From an uncultured Pseudomonadota bacterium (GTDB taxonomy: Bacteria > Pseudomonadota > Alphaproteobacteria > RUG11792): DNA of 8,296 nucleotides. Numbering within the stretch: position 1 is the stretch's first letter; each line of letters begins with the position of its first letter. The position numbers and the translations under genes are program-made. Location: positions 1-8,296 of the forward strand of contig CACYDS010000084.1 in the NCBI GenBank assembly GCA_902773285.1, given 5' to 3'. Below, in pieces: positions 1 to 6,417 of this stretch. The notes beneath the pieces are model-generated. The model was not told the origin of the DNA. It saw only the letters and a list, made by a program, of their open reading frames with translations, and did no database searches.

Positions 1-3
1 AGG

Positions 4-24
4 TCAGCGCCAGAATGGCGCTGA
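4..24. repeat. inverted repeat, 9-bp arms
   Basis: TCAGCGCCA (4-12) and TGGCGCTGA (16-24) are perfect reverse complements around a GAA loop. The stretch is clearly richer in G+C than the rest of the window. The palindromes GCATATGC (25-32) and GCCAATTGGC (45-54) follow at once. There is no T-run on either side to mark it as an intrinsic terminator. It may be a structured RNA end, a transposon end or coding sequence of a gene cut by the window edge; I cannot decide which. Confidence 0.6.
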
Positions 25-54
25 GCATATGCATACCTGGACGGGCCAATTGGC

Positions 55-87
55 GCGATGTGGTAAGATATAAACATACCACATCGC
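55..87. repeat. inverted repeat, 11-bp arms, upstream of the BI-1 family gene
   Basis: GCGATGTGGTA (55-65) and TACCACATCGC (77-87) are perfect reverse complements separated by an 11-base A/T-rich loop. It lies about 45 bases before the ribosome binding site of the next gene. No T-run follows on the plus strand, so it is not a standard terminator for an upstream plus-strand gene. It could be a 5' UTR hairpin, an operator or a terminator of another kind. Confidence 0.6.
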
Positions 88-130
88 ACTCCCTTGAAAA
101 ATGTGTTAGAATTATATCAAAGATTTTTGA

Positions 131-136
131 AAGGAG
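131..136 (+). promoter_or_regulatory. ribosome binding site of the BI-1 family gene
   Basis: AAGGAG lies eight bases before the ATG at 145. It is the strongest Shine-Dalgarno sequence in the window and fixes the start there. The in-frame TTG at 94 would add 17 residues, but it has no ribosome site and the extra residues do not look like the family N-terminus. Confidence 0.85.
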
Positions 137-144
137 TGATCAAA

Positions 145-837
145 ATGAATTACAACGTCAATCAAAGTCCAATAGTAGGTGAAGGAAACGGTCTGCAGAG
201 GTATATGATATCTGTTTTCAACAAGATGTTTATTGCTCTTTGCTTAACTGGTCTTATTTCGTTCGCCTGTGTATCTAATCCGGCGATTATGCAAGTTATG
301 GCAGGGGGCTTTTCAATAGTGCTCATGATAGTTACACTGGGGATAGTGCTGTATCTATCTACGCAAATAACAAAAATACCGGCAGAGCGAGCTAGTATTC
401 TGTTCTGGATATATTCCGCTTTAGTTGGTTTATCAATATCTCCTATATTCGTGATCTACACTGGGGAAAGCCTTGCGAATGCATTTTTCACTACAGCTAT
501 TTTCTTTGGCGGGATGAGTTTGTATGGATATGTGACCAAGAAAGACCTGACGGGAATTGGATCATTTATGACTGTTGGGCTATTCTCAATCATAATTGCA
601 TCCATAATAAACCTATTCATGAAGAGCTCGGCTCTGCAACTTGGGTTATCGGCAGTATCGATAGTGGTGTTCTGCGGATTAACGGCTTATGACATACAAA
701 AAATCCGGACGTTTTATAATCCCTCAATGAGTGAAGAGGATATAAAGAAACACTCGATTATTGGGGCACTTGCACTTTATTTGGATTTTATCAATATTTT
801 CTTAGCGTTACTGCGTCTAATGGGAAACCGGAAGTAA
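145..837 (+). CDS. Bax inhibitor-1 (BI-1/YccA/YbhL, TMBIM) family integral membrane protein
   Basis: This 230-residue inner-membrane protein is hydrophobic nearly throughout, with about seven membrane segments after a polar N-terminus of roughly 25 residues. Family signatures are visible: the T-K-K-D-L-T-G-I-G-S-F block near 131-141, the GLTAYDIQKIR segment at 179-188 holding the conserved Asp (D183), and the C-terminal A-L-Y-L-D-F-I-N-I-F-L motif with a short basic tail. Bacterial members include E. coli YccA, which modulates FtsH proteolysis, and BsYetJ-type pH-sensitive calcium leak channels. Which role applies here cannot be told from sequence. The length is normal for the family. It appears monocistronic, with a strong ribosome site before it and a hairpin terminator after it. 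Confidence 0.93.
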   Translation: MNYNVNQSPIVGEGNGLQRYMISVFNKMFIALCLTGLISFACVSNPAIMQVMAGGFSIVLMIVTLGIVLYLSTQITKIPAERASILFWIYSALVGLSISPIFVIYTGESLANAFFTTAIFFGGMSLYGYVTKKDLTGIGSFMTVGLFSIIIASIINLFMKSSALQLGLSAVSIVVFCGLTAYDIQKIRTFYNPSMSEEDIKKHSIIGALALYLDFINIFLALLRLMGNRK

Positions 838-859
838 TTATACGTTCCGTTTCACAATT

Positions 860-898
860 AAATACGTTCTGGTGCGGCAATCAGGACGTATTTGTTTT
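860..898 (+). terminator. intrinsic terminator after the BI-1 family gene
   Basis: AAATACGTTCTG (860-871) pairs with CAGGACGTATTT (882-893): 12 bp with one G-U wobble and a 10-base loop. The T-rich tail GTTTTA follows. It begins 22 bases after the stop codon. Confidence 0.75.
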
Positions 899-997
899 AA
901 ATAAGTTTCACGTCAATCAAGGATTATCCAAAACAAATAGACGAATAAGACGGTTTTTTGATAACATAGACAAAGAAATTTCAATGATTGGTCAGGT

Positions 998-2794
998 ATG
1001 AACTTTTCAGGCAAGACAGCATATAGAACGCATACGTGTGATGAATTGCGTATTGGCGACGCTGAAAAAGAAGTAACTTTGTGTGGATTTGTACATCGCA
1101 TCAGAGATCACGGAGGATTACTCTTTATAGATTTACGTGATCACTATGGTATGACGCAATGTGTATTACAGGAAACAGGAGAAGCATTCAAGATAGCTGA
1201 AAATCTCAAGGATGAAACGATTATTTCAGTCACGGGAAAGGTAGTAAAGCGTTCAGCTGATACGATAAATCCAAATATGGCGACCGGAGAAATTGAGCTT
1301 TATATTGATAAGATAGAAATCTTATCTACGCCGGAGGCACAATTGCCACTGCAAATAAATGTTGAAAATGAATTTCCTGAAGATACAAGATTAACATATC
1401 GCTATCTTGACCTTCGTAAAAAAGAAAATCACGACAACATTATTTTGCGTTCTAAAATAATTTCGCACATACGCACCGAAATGACTAACTGCGGTTTTCT
1501 TGAAATTCAAACGCCAATTTTAACATCATCGTCACCAGAGGGGGCGCGAGACTATTTAGTTCCAAGCCGAATTTATCACGGAAGATTTTACGCTTTGCCG
1601 CAGGCGCCTCAACAATTCAAGCAGCTTTTAATGGTTGCCGGTTTTGACAGATATTTTCAAATAGCTCCTTGTTTTAGAGATGAAGATGCTCGAGCAGATA
1701 GGTCGCCTGGTGAATTTTACCAACTTGATATGGAAATGAGCTTTGTCTCACAAGAGGATGTTTTTGAAGCCATAGAGCCAGTCTTGCATAGTACTTTTAC
1801 GAAGTTTGCTCCGCATGGTTACTCAGTAACCAATTATCCGTTCCCAAGGATTACTTTCGATGATGCTATGCTCCATTATGGATGCGATAAGCCAGATTTA
1901 AGAAATCCACTAATTATTGAGGATTTAACCGATGTTTTTAGGAAATCTGGATTTGCCGCATTCGCTACAGGAATAGAAAATGGGGCTAAAGTGCGTAGTA
2001 TAAACGTTCCTGGATGTACAAGAGAACCACGAAGTTTTTTCGACAAGCTAAATGACTGGGCAAAAGAGCTCGGTTTACCAGGGCTTGGTTACATCTCATT
2101 GAGCAGTGACAATGAGTACAAAGGACCGATAGTTAAGTTTTTGAACGAACATGAACTTTCTGAGATTGCAAGGATAAATCACACTAAGCCCGGCGATGTT
2201 GTTTTCTTTGTTTGCGACAAAAATGCTTCGAGCCTGGCTGGAGCGGTGCGCACAAAGTTAGCAAATTCACTGAATTTGATCGAAACCAATACTTATAAAT
2301 TCTGTTGGGTCGTCGATTTTCCAATGTATGAATACGATGAAGAGCTGAAGCAAATTGTATTTTCCCATAATCCATTCTCGATGCCACAAGGCGGTTTAAA
2401 AGCGTTGGAGACAATGAATCCTTTGGATATTAAGGCATACCAGTACGACATTGTTTGCAACGGCATCGAACTCTCTAGCGGAGCAATACGAAACCATGTC
2501 ACTGAAATTATGTATAAAGCATTTGCAATAGCCGGATATGGCAGAGAAGTGGTAGATAATAAGTTTAGAGCTATGATTAAGGCATTCAAGTATGGAGCTC
2601 CCCCACACGGCGGTTGTGCCCCAGGAATAGACCGTATGGTAATGCTTTTGGCTAATACAGAAAACATACGCGAAGTTATCGCATTCCCATTCAATCAAAA
2701 AGCTGAAGATTTGATGATGGGGGCTCCGGCCGAAGTTACCCCACAACAACTAAAAGAATTGCATATTGCGATTTTACCTCAAATTAAAAAGTAA
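998..2794 (+). CDS. aspS: aspartyl-tRNA synthetase
   Basis: Class IIb synthetase that charges tRNA(Asp) with aspartate in the cytoplasm. Its 598 residues are typical of the long bacterial AspRS. In order: an N-terminal OB-fold anticodon-binding domain (about 1-110, with the family block V-H-R-I-R-D-H-G-G-L-L-F-I-D-L-R-D), the flipping-loop and motif 1 region (QTPILTSSSPEGARDYLVPSR at about 171-191), motif 2 (FRDEDARADRSPGEFYQLD, 226-244), the bacterial GAD insertion in the middle, and motif 3 (GIDRM, 543-547). In alphaproteobacteria AspRS is often non-discriminating and also charges tRNA(Asn) for GatCAB repair; I cannot settle that here. The ATG at 998 fits the family N-terminus (A-Y-R-T-H-T-C follows), but its ribosome site is poor: AGG sits only one base before the ATG. 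No convincing promoter was found in the 100 bases after the preceding terminator. Confidence 0.98.
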   Translation: MNFSGKTAYRTHTCDELRIGDAEKEVTLCGFVHRIRDHGGLLFIDLRDHYGMTQCVLQETGEAFKIAENLKDETIISVTGKVVKRSADTINPNMATGEIELYIDKIEILSTPEAQLPLQINVENEFPEDTRLTYRYLDLRKKENHDNIILRSKIISHIRTEMTNCGFLEIQTPILTSSSPEGARDYLVPSRIYHGRFYALPQAPQQFKQLLMVAGFDRYFQIAPCFRDEDARADRSPGEFYQLDMEMSFVSQEDVFEAIEPVLHSTFTKFAPHGYSVTNYPFPRITFDDAMLHYGCDKPDLRNPLIIEDLTDVFRKSGFAAFATGIENGAKVRSINVPGCTREPRSFFDKLNDWAKELGLPGLGYISLSSDNEYKGPIVKFLNEHELSEIARINHTKPGDVVFFVCDKNASSLAGAVRTKLANSLNLIETNTYKFCWVVDFPMYEYDEELKQIVFSHNPFSMPQGGLKALETMNPLDIKAYQYDIVCNGIELSSGAIRNHVTEIMYKAFAIAGYGREVVDNKFRAMIKAFKYGAPPHGGCAPGIDRMVMLLANTENIREVIAFPFNQKAEDLMMGAPAEVTPQQLKELHIAILPQIKK

Positions 2795-2804
2795 AAAATG
2801 TAGC

Positions 2805-2845
2805 TACCGGGAGCAACGAATTGCGACGCTCTCGGTAATATTTTA
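2805..2845 (+). terminator. intrinsic terminator after aspS
   Basis: TACCGGGAGC (2805-2814) pairs with GCTCTCGGTA (2828-2837): 10 bp with one G-U wobble and a 13-base loop. ATATTTTATAT follows. It starts 11 bases after the aspS stop. Its 3' half overlaps the likely bioF promoter. Confidence 0.75.
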
Positions 2846-2849
2846 TATA
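2821..2849 (+). promoter_or_regulatory. candidate bioF promoter
   Basis: TTGCGA (2821-2826) and TATATA (2844-2849) are separated by exactly 17 bases and each matches the sigma-70 consensus at four of six positions. The expected transcription start, about seven bases after the -10, falls at or next to the bioF ATG. The boxes lie inside the aspS terminator region, so the evidence is compositional and modest. Confidence 0.4.
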
Positions 2850-2856
2850 TGTTGCG

Positions 2857-3951
2857 ATGTTGGATAAAATAGCCAAAATTATAGAAAAGTCCAAAGAAAA
2901 TCTGACGCACCGTGAACTACCGGAATATCCTAGGAATTGCATCGATTTTTCTAGCAATGATTATCTCGGATTATCGAAGAATCCTGAAGTTATTGAAGCC
3001 GGCATAGAGGCATCACTAAAATACGGATCAGGAGCAACTGGTGCGCGATTGCTTTCAGGAAATTCAAATTTGTTTGAAAATTTTGAAAGGCAAATTGCTA
3101 TTGATAAAAAAACGGATTCCGCCTTGATATTTAACTCCGGATTTCAAGCGAATTCAGGTGTATTAGAATGCCTGACCGATAAAAACACTTTGGTTATTTT
3201 TGATATGCTCAATCATGCAAGTATGTATCATGGAGTGTTTGCCAGTGGTGCGAAATTAAAACGGTTTCGGCATTTGGATTATACGCATTTAAATGAAATT
3301 GTATCGGATGCATCAAAGGATTATACTAATGTAATCATAGTTTCCGAGACTGTTTTTGGAATGGATGGAGATATAGCTGATATCCGGGCGTTGATAGATA
3401 TATCCAGCAAATATGAAGCTATGCTATATCTTGATGAAGCTCATGCAACCGGACTTTATGGAGAAAAAGGCTATGGCCTTTCTACCAGTTTCAATTTTAA
3501 TAAGGACAAGACGATCATAATGGGTACATTTAGTAAAGCAATTGGATCTAGCGGAGCCTATATTGCCTGTTCTTCATTGGTGAAAGACTTTTTGATAAAC
3601 AAATGCAAAAGCTTTATATATTCCACTGCACTTTCACCATTTTGTATTGGGGCGGCGCAAAAGTCGTGGTCAATGCTTCCGTCCCTAGAAAAGTTACGTC
3701 AAAGCATCAGGCACAAAGCAGATAGGGTAAGAAATGCACTGAATGGGGCCGGTTGCGGAACAAATATTGTCCCTATTTTATTCACGACCACAGATGCAAT
3801 GATGCTTAAAAAGCAAATTTTACAAGATAACAATATCATAGTATCTGGAATACGGCCACCTACATCGCCAACACCACGCCTACGAATTGCTATTAATGCG
3901 TTACATTCAGATGGAGATATTGAGCAATTGATCGGAATTTTAGCAAAATGA
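2857..3951 (+). CDS. bioF: 8-amino-7-oxononanoate synthase (KAPA synthase)
   Basis: PLP-dependent alpha-oxoamine synthase that condenses pimeloyl-ACP (or -CoA) with L-alanine to give 8-amino-7-oxononanoate, the first ring-building step of biotin synthesis. The 364 residues show the fold-type I core: S-N-D-Y-L-G-L (33-39), G-S-G-A-T-G-A-R-L-L-S-G (57-68), N-H (119-120, PLP-stacking His), D-E-A-H-A-T-G (193-199, with the PLP-binding Asp and His) and the Schiff-base Lys K227 in G-T-F-S-K-A-I-G-S. The C-terminal I-R-P-P-T-S-P-T-P-R-L-R-I-A-I block is typical of BioF rather than of HemA or Kbl. Related CqsA/LqsA signal synthases are a less likely alternative. There is no Shine-Dalgarno sequence before the ATG. 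The gene overlaps the next by four bases, and that neighbour supplies the preceding pathway step, which supports BioF over other family members. Confidence 0.9.
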   Translation: MLDKIAKIIEKSKENLTHRELPEYPRNCIDFSSNDYLGLSKNPEVIEAGIEASLKYGSGATGARLLSGNSNLFENFERQIAIDKKTDSALIFNSGFQANSGVLECLTDKNTLVIFDMLNHASMYHGVFASGAKLKRFRHLDYTHLNEIVSDASKDYTNVIIVSETVFGMDGDIADIRALIDISSKYEAMLYLDEAHATGLYGEKGYGLSTSFNFNKDKTIIMGTFSKAIGSSGAYIACSSLVKDFLINKCKSFIYSTALSPFCIGAAQKSWSMLPSLEKLRQSIRHKADRVRNALNGAGCGTNIVPILFTTTDAMMLKKQILQDNNIIVSGIRPPTSPTPRLRIAINALHSDGDIEQLIGILAK

Positions 3952-4541
3952 AAAATTATTTATTAGCACATGGTTTTGGTTTTACGAATGACTATTGGAG
4001 AAACTTAGCCCCCCTTCTTGATGGAAAAATACATTTTTTAGACGATCCAAATTTAGACAAATCAAAAACATATATTGGAATTGGACATTCATTAGGATTT
4101 TTAAAATTAAATAATTCTGGATTGAGATTTGAGGCACTGGTGGCATTACAGGGGTTTTTGAACTATTGCGGTAGCGCTGATAGAATGCGGAAAATTCGCG
4201 AGGCAGAATTATCGAAAGTTCGCAAAAACATAGTTTCGAATAAAGATAAAATTTTAGAGCAATTTCGAGCGTTTTGTGGATATGATAAAGATGTATCCAC
4301 AAATATTCCATTGCAAATATTGCTTGATGAATTGGAAATGATGGAAAAAAGCTATCAGCATTGTGGAGTAAAAACTTTGGTTATCGGAAGTACAGATGAT
4401 GTGATTGTACCGATGTCGATCATAAACGATAACTTTGCGAAACTAAATAATATTAAAATACTGCAGTTCAATACAGGAAGACACGCGCTTGGCTATCTTG
4501 ATCCAAAGCTTGTCGCTGAAAAGATTTTAGAATTCCACTGA
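3948..4541 (+). CDS. alpha/beta hydrolase, probable pimeloyl-ACP methyl ester esterase
   Basis: Small (197 residues) alpha/beta hydrolase with a visible catalytic triad. The nucleophile is S48 in the elbow G-H-S-L-G (46-50). The acid is most likely D151 in G-S-T-D-D-V-I-V-P, and the base is H179 in G-R-H-A-L-G. H-G-F-G near residues 8-11 could form the oxyanion region. A predominantly charged helical stretch (about 75-135) would be the cap. There is no signal peptide, so it is cytoplasmic. Its ATG overlaps the bioF stop (ATGA), which points to translational coupling. In biotin synthesis such enzymes (BioH, BioG, BioK, BioJ, BioV) free pimeloyl-ACP from its methyl ester, giving the BioF substrate. 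It is shorter than BioH (about 256 residues), and its G-H-S-L-G elbow differs from the W-S-M-G of BioG as I recall it. I therefore assign the role by context and give no symbol. No bioC, bioA, bioD or bioB is in the window. Confidence 0.75.
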   Translation: MKNYLLAHGFGFTNDYWRNLAPLLDGKIHFLDDPNLDKSKTYIGIGHSLGFLKLNNSGLRFEALVALQGFLNYCGSADRMRKIREAELSKVRKNIVSNKDKILEQFRAFCGYDKDVSTNIPLQILLDELEMMEKSYQHCGVKTLVIGSTDDVIVPMSIINDNFAKLNNIKILQFNTGRHALGYLDPKLVAEKILEFH

Positions 4542-4721
4542 ATCAGAAGATTAAAAAAATACAGTATAAGCATCAAACAGATGCTTGGAATGGTGGATTG
4601 TCCAACAAAATATACAGTTTATAAGTTCATAACATATGAGAGAGAAATTGGCTTGTGGGTGAGTGATGTAACTTAAAGCGAGTCTCGCAGCTGTTCGAAC
4701 TAGGACATGTGCAAAAATTTT
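4542..4721. other. gene-poor spacer after the bioF-esterase pair
   Basis: I find no convincing gene here. The esterase reading frame stays open for 44 codons past its TGA and ends at TAA 4674-4676; a 31-codon ATG frame within it starts at 4581 without a ribosome site. Small symmetric elements are present: a hairpin AAGCATC/GATGCTT (4568-4574, 4580-4586) with a five-base loop, GCGAG-T-CTCGC (4678-4688) and GTTCGAAC (4693-4700). The hairpin has no T-run after it on the plus strand, so it is at best a weak end for the bio transcript. The GTTCGAAC resembles a tRNA T-loop, but no flanking stems pair. Confidence 0.5.
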
Positions 4722-4751
4722 TTAAATCATTTCAAATGATTGGTATATAAT
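4722..4751 (+). promoter_or_regulatory. candidate promoter with palindromic operator for the permease leader
   Basis: A perfect TATAAT -10 box (4746-4751) has only a weak -35 (TTAAAT, 4722-4727, spacer 18). The interval is filled by the perfect palindrome AATCATTT-C-AAATGATT (4725-4741). A weak -35 together with a symmetric site between the boxes is the usual look of a regulated promoter. Transcription would start near 4758, giving a leader of about 137 bases before the permease. Confidence 0.5.
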
Positions 4752-4783
4752 GAGAGGTAAGTTGATTTTGTTCAATAATTGAT

Positions 4784-4816
4784 ATGGATTGCTATTATTA
4801 TACGTCGTGTGTATAG
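4784..4816 (+). CDS. putative tyrosine-rich leader peptide
   Basis: A ten-codon open frame, ATG to TAG, encodes M-D-C-Y-Y-Y-T-S-C-V with three consecutive TAT codons (4793-4801). It lies downstream of the TATAAT box and upstream of a permease of the Tyr/Trp family, and its stop codon is four bases before the first arm of a hairpin. Runs of codons for the regulating amino acid are the mark of attenuation leaders. Against it: there is no good Shine-Dalgarno sequence before the ATG, and TAT runs arise easily in AT-rich DNA. Alternatively these bases could be a second -10-like element (TATTAT). Confidence 0.45.
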   Translation: MDCYYYTSCV

Positions 4817-4819
4817 TTT

Positions 4820-4890
4820 TAGTGCCGTATTTTCGGAATTTTTCCTATAAAAATGGCACTAGTTGGTGTTGTTACGGTTTTTATAGGTGA
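4820..4890 (+). promoter_or_regulatory. mutually exclusive leader stems over the permease ribosome binding site
   Basis: Stem A: TAGTGCC (4820-4826) pairs with GGCACTA (4855-4861), extended by G4827-U4854 and U4828-A4853, with an inner GGAA/TTCC hairpin (4835-4838, 4842-4845). Stem B: CCTATAAAAA (4844-4853) pairs perfectly with TTTTTATAGG (4878-4887). The two share bases 4844-4853 and cross each other, so they cannot both form as simple hairpins. Stem B covers the AGG of the Shine-Dalgarno AGGTGA (4885-4890) of the permease; stem A leaves it free. No U-run follows either stem in terminator position, so control of translation fits better than transcription termination. The pairings are directly visible; the function is inferred. 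Confidence 0.55.
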
Positions 4891-4894
4891 TTTT

Positions 4895-6049
4895 ATGAAA
4901 AAACAATTAAGTGCGATAGCTCTTTTGGCTGGTACAGCGATAGGTTCCGGCATGTTGTCATTGCCGTTAATTTTGGCGAAGTATGGACTCTTGTTCGGAT
5001 GCGCGATGATGGTAGCATTCGTCTGGGTTGCTTACTTTTCATCAATTATCAGAGCTGAATTGAATATCTATTCGAATGCTGACTTTGCTTTGAAAGATGT
5101 GGGCACTCACTTCAGTGGAAAAGTGGCCTCGCAAATTGGAAACGTTTCTCTGAAACTCTTATCATATGCATTGATATCCGCATACCTGCACGGTCTAGCC
5201 TCTTTGTTAAATGTATTTTGGTCAATTGATTTAAAATGTTTGATAGCATTGATTTCTGTCATAACCATCATATTGCTCTATTTTTCAAATAGTTTAATAA
5301 GCAAAATAAACAAAGTATTGTTCATATGTTTAATATCGACATTCATATTGGTGACGCTTGGCATGTTGCTAAAATCCGGAATGGGCGAATTAAAAATTCC
5401 TGGAGCGCAAGAGTTGTCACTAAATTCCTTCAGTATAGCTTTACCAATAATTTTTACCTCATTTGGTTTTCAGGGATCGCTGCATTCATTAACAAAATTT
5501 GTTAATAATGATCGCAAAATCATCAAAAGAGCATGTCTGTTTGGGAGCATCATACCCGCAATCGTATACATATGTTGGCTGTGTAGTACGATTTTAATCA
5601 TATACAACAACGATCCTGCACTTTTCTGTAAGATGACTTGTGGAAATATTGAAATTTCAGAAATGATTATGTGCTTATCGCACATCTCAAATTTACCTTA
5701 TCTTAAAAATATATTTTGGGGGATTTCATTATTAGCTCTGCTGACTTCAATAATAGGTGTTGGGATTGCTCTGTTTGATGAGTGGAATAGAACAGTTAGC
5801 AAAATACCTGCAACGATAATTACGATCTTGCCGTCAACCATAGTCGCGATCTGTGTTCCTAACGCATTTATCAGAATCTTGGGCGTTTCGGGAATGATCT
5901 TAGCCGTTTTGGCTATTTTCCTTCCAACATTTCTTTACTTTAAAATGCTAAGTCAGCGTAAAGAAATTGATATATCACTTCCTAAAAAATGTGGAATTTG
6001 CGTGCTTCTGGTTGTAGGGATAGCTATTTTTATTGCAGGATTTTTTTAA
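4895..6049 (+). CDS. aromatic amino-acid permease, HAAAP family (TyrP/Mtr-like)
   Basis: Inner-membrane amino-acid:proton symporter of the hydroxy/aromatic amino acid permease family, expected to import tyrosine or tryptophan. The 384 residues form about 11 membrane segments. The family signature G-T-A-I-G-S-G-M-L-S-L-P (13-24) marks the broken first helix that holds the substrate. The G-F-Q-G-S-L-H-S-L block near the middle is also typical. The start is set at 4895 because AGGTGA lies four bases upstream and the protein then begins with the usual short basic M-K-K. An in-frame ATG at 4853 would add 14 residues, but it lies inside the leader hairpin and lacks a ribosome site. The leader with three Tyr codons favours tyrosine as substrate, but sequence alone does not prove this. 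The stop overlaps that of the convergent ftsB-like gene. Confidence 0.85.
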   Translation: MKKQLSAIALLAGTAIGSGMLSLPLILAKYGLLFGCAMMVAFVWVAYFSSIIRAELNIYSNADFALKDVGTHFSGKVASQIGNVSLKLLSYALISAYLHGLASLLNVFWSIDLKCLIALISVITIILLYFSNSLISKINKVLFICLISTFILVTLGMLLKSGMGELKIPGAQELSLNSFSIALPIIFTSFGFQGSLHSLTKFVNNDRKIIKRACLFGSIIPAIVYICWLCSTILIIYNNDPALFCKMTCGNIEISEMIMCLSHISNLPYLKNIFWGISLLALLTSIIGVGIALFDEWNRTVSKIPATIITILPSTIVAICVPNAFIRILGVSGMILAVLAIFLPTFLYFKMLSQRKEIDISLPKKCGICVLLVVGIAIFIAGFF

Positions 6050-6363
6050 TAAACTTTCACAATACAATCACTGGTATCACTCAGATTGTTTACTGTCCTG
6101 CATCTTTCTTCCAGAAGGTCTAAGTCGAGAGTTTTATCGCTCAGCAATTTAACTTTTCGTTCCAGATTTTTGAACTCTTCCTTCTTAATGTCAAGTTCTT
6201 CCTGTTTCTCCATCACTTGTTTCTTAAGGTGCATATATGCTACGATGCCACTATCTCCAGAAACCGCATGATAGCCAAGGTATGCGAGAACTACAGCGAT
6301 AACTGACATTTTTATTAGTGTTTTTTTAGTATTTGATATACCAACAAAAGTTGTGATCTTCAT
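6046..6363 (-). CDS. ftsB: FtsB/DivIC-like septum formation initiator protein
   Basis: Small bitopic division protein of 105 residues. A short cytoplasmic N-terminus is followed by one membrane helix (about 17-33), the family-like L-G-Y-H-A-V-S-G-D-S-G-I block (29-40), a charged coiled coil (about 42-75) and the conserved L-D-L-D-L-L-E-E-R-C-R segment (79-89). Alphaproteobacterial FtsB proteins share this order and these blocks. FtsB joins FtsL and FtsQ in the complex that activates septal peptidoglycan synthesis. The gene lies 54 bases downstream of pal in the same direction, separated by a strong hairpin. In many alphaproteobacteria ftsB is near eno and pdhA, so this location is unusual. 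The ribosome site is weak. Its stop shares bases with that of the convergent permease. Confidence 0.85.
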   Translation of the reverse strand: MKITTFVGISNTKKTLIKMSVIAVVLAYLGYHAVSGDSGIVAYMHLKKQVMEKQEELDIKKEEFKNLERKVKLLSDKTLDLDLLEERCRTVNNLSDTSDCIVKVY

Positions 6364-6377
6364 TCTTGTTTATAAGA

Positions 6378-6408
6378 TTTCCGGGATTTTTGAAGCAAAT
6401 CCCGGAAA
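6378..6408 (-). terminator. hairpin between pal and the ftsB-like gene
   Basis: TTTCCGGGATTT (6378-6389) and AAATCCCGGAAA (6397-6408) form a perfect 12-bp stem around a seven-base loop, beginning ten bases after the pal stop. Reading on the minus strand, the stem is followed by TCTTATAAAC, which is a poor U-tract, so termination is likely partial. It may instead protect the pal mRNA 3' end and set a lower level of ftsB. Confidence 0.55.
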
Positions 6409-6417
6409 AACACTTTG

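Noticed and set aside
94..144. TTG start giving a 17-residue longer BI-1 family protein
   Set aside because: It has no ribosome site, while the ATG at 145 has a strong AAGGAG at good spacing.
951..986. aspS promoter with TTGATA at 958-963
   Set aside because: No acceptable -10 box occurs 16-19 bases downstream.
2184..2749. Overlapping minus-strand frames inside aspS
   Set aside because: They are antisense shadows of a strongly conserved gene, with no ribosome sites or recognisable motifs.
4542..4676. Open frame continuing past the esterase stop, with a 31-codon ATG frame at 4581
   Set aside because: No ribosome site and no recognisable protein character. It is short enough to be chance, though a decayed gene remnant cannot be excluded.
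4676..4715. tRNA-like GTTCGAAC loop
   Set aside because: The flanking bases do not form a T-stem, and no acceptor or anticodon arms are found.
4853..4894. ATG at 4853 as start of the permease
   Set aside because: It lies within a hairpin and has no ribosome site. The ATG at 4895 follows AGGTGA and gives the usual family N-terminus.
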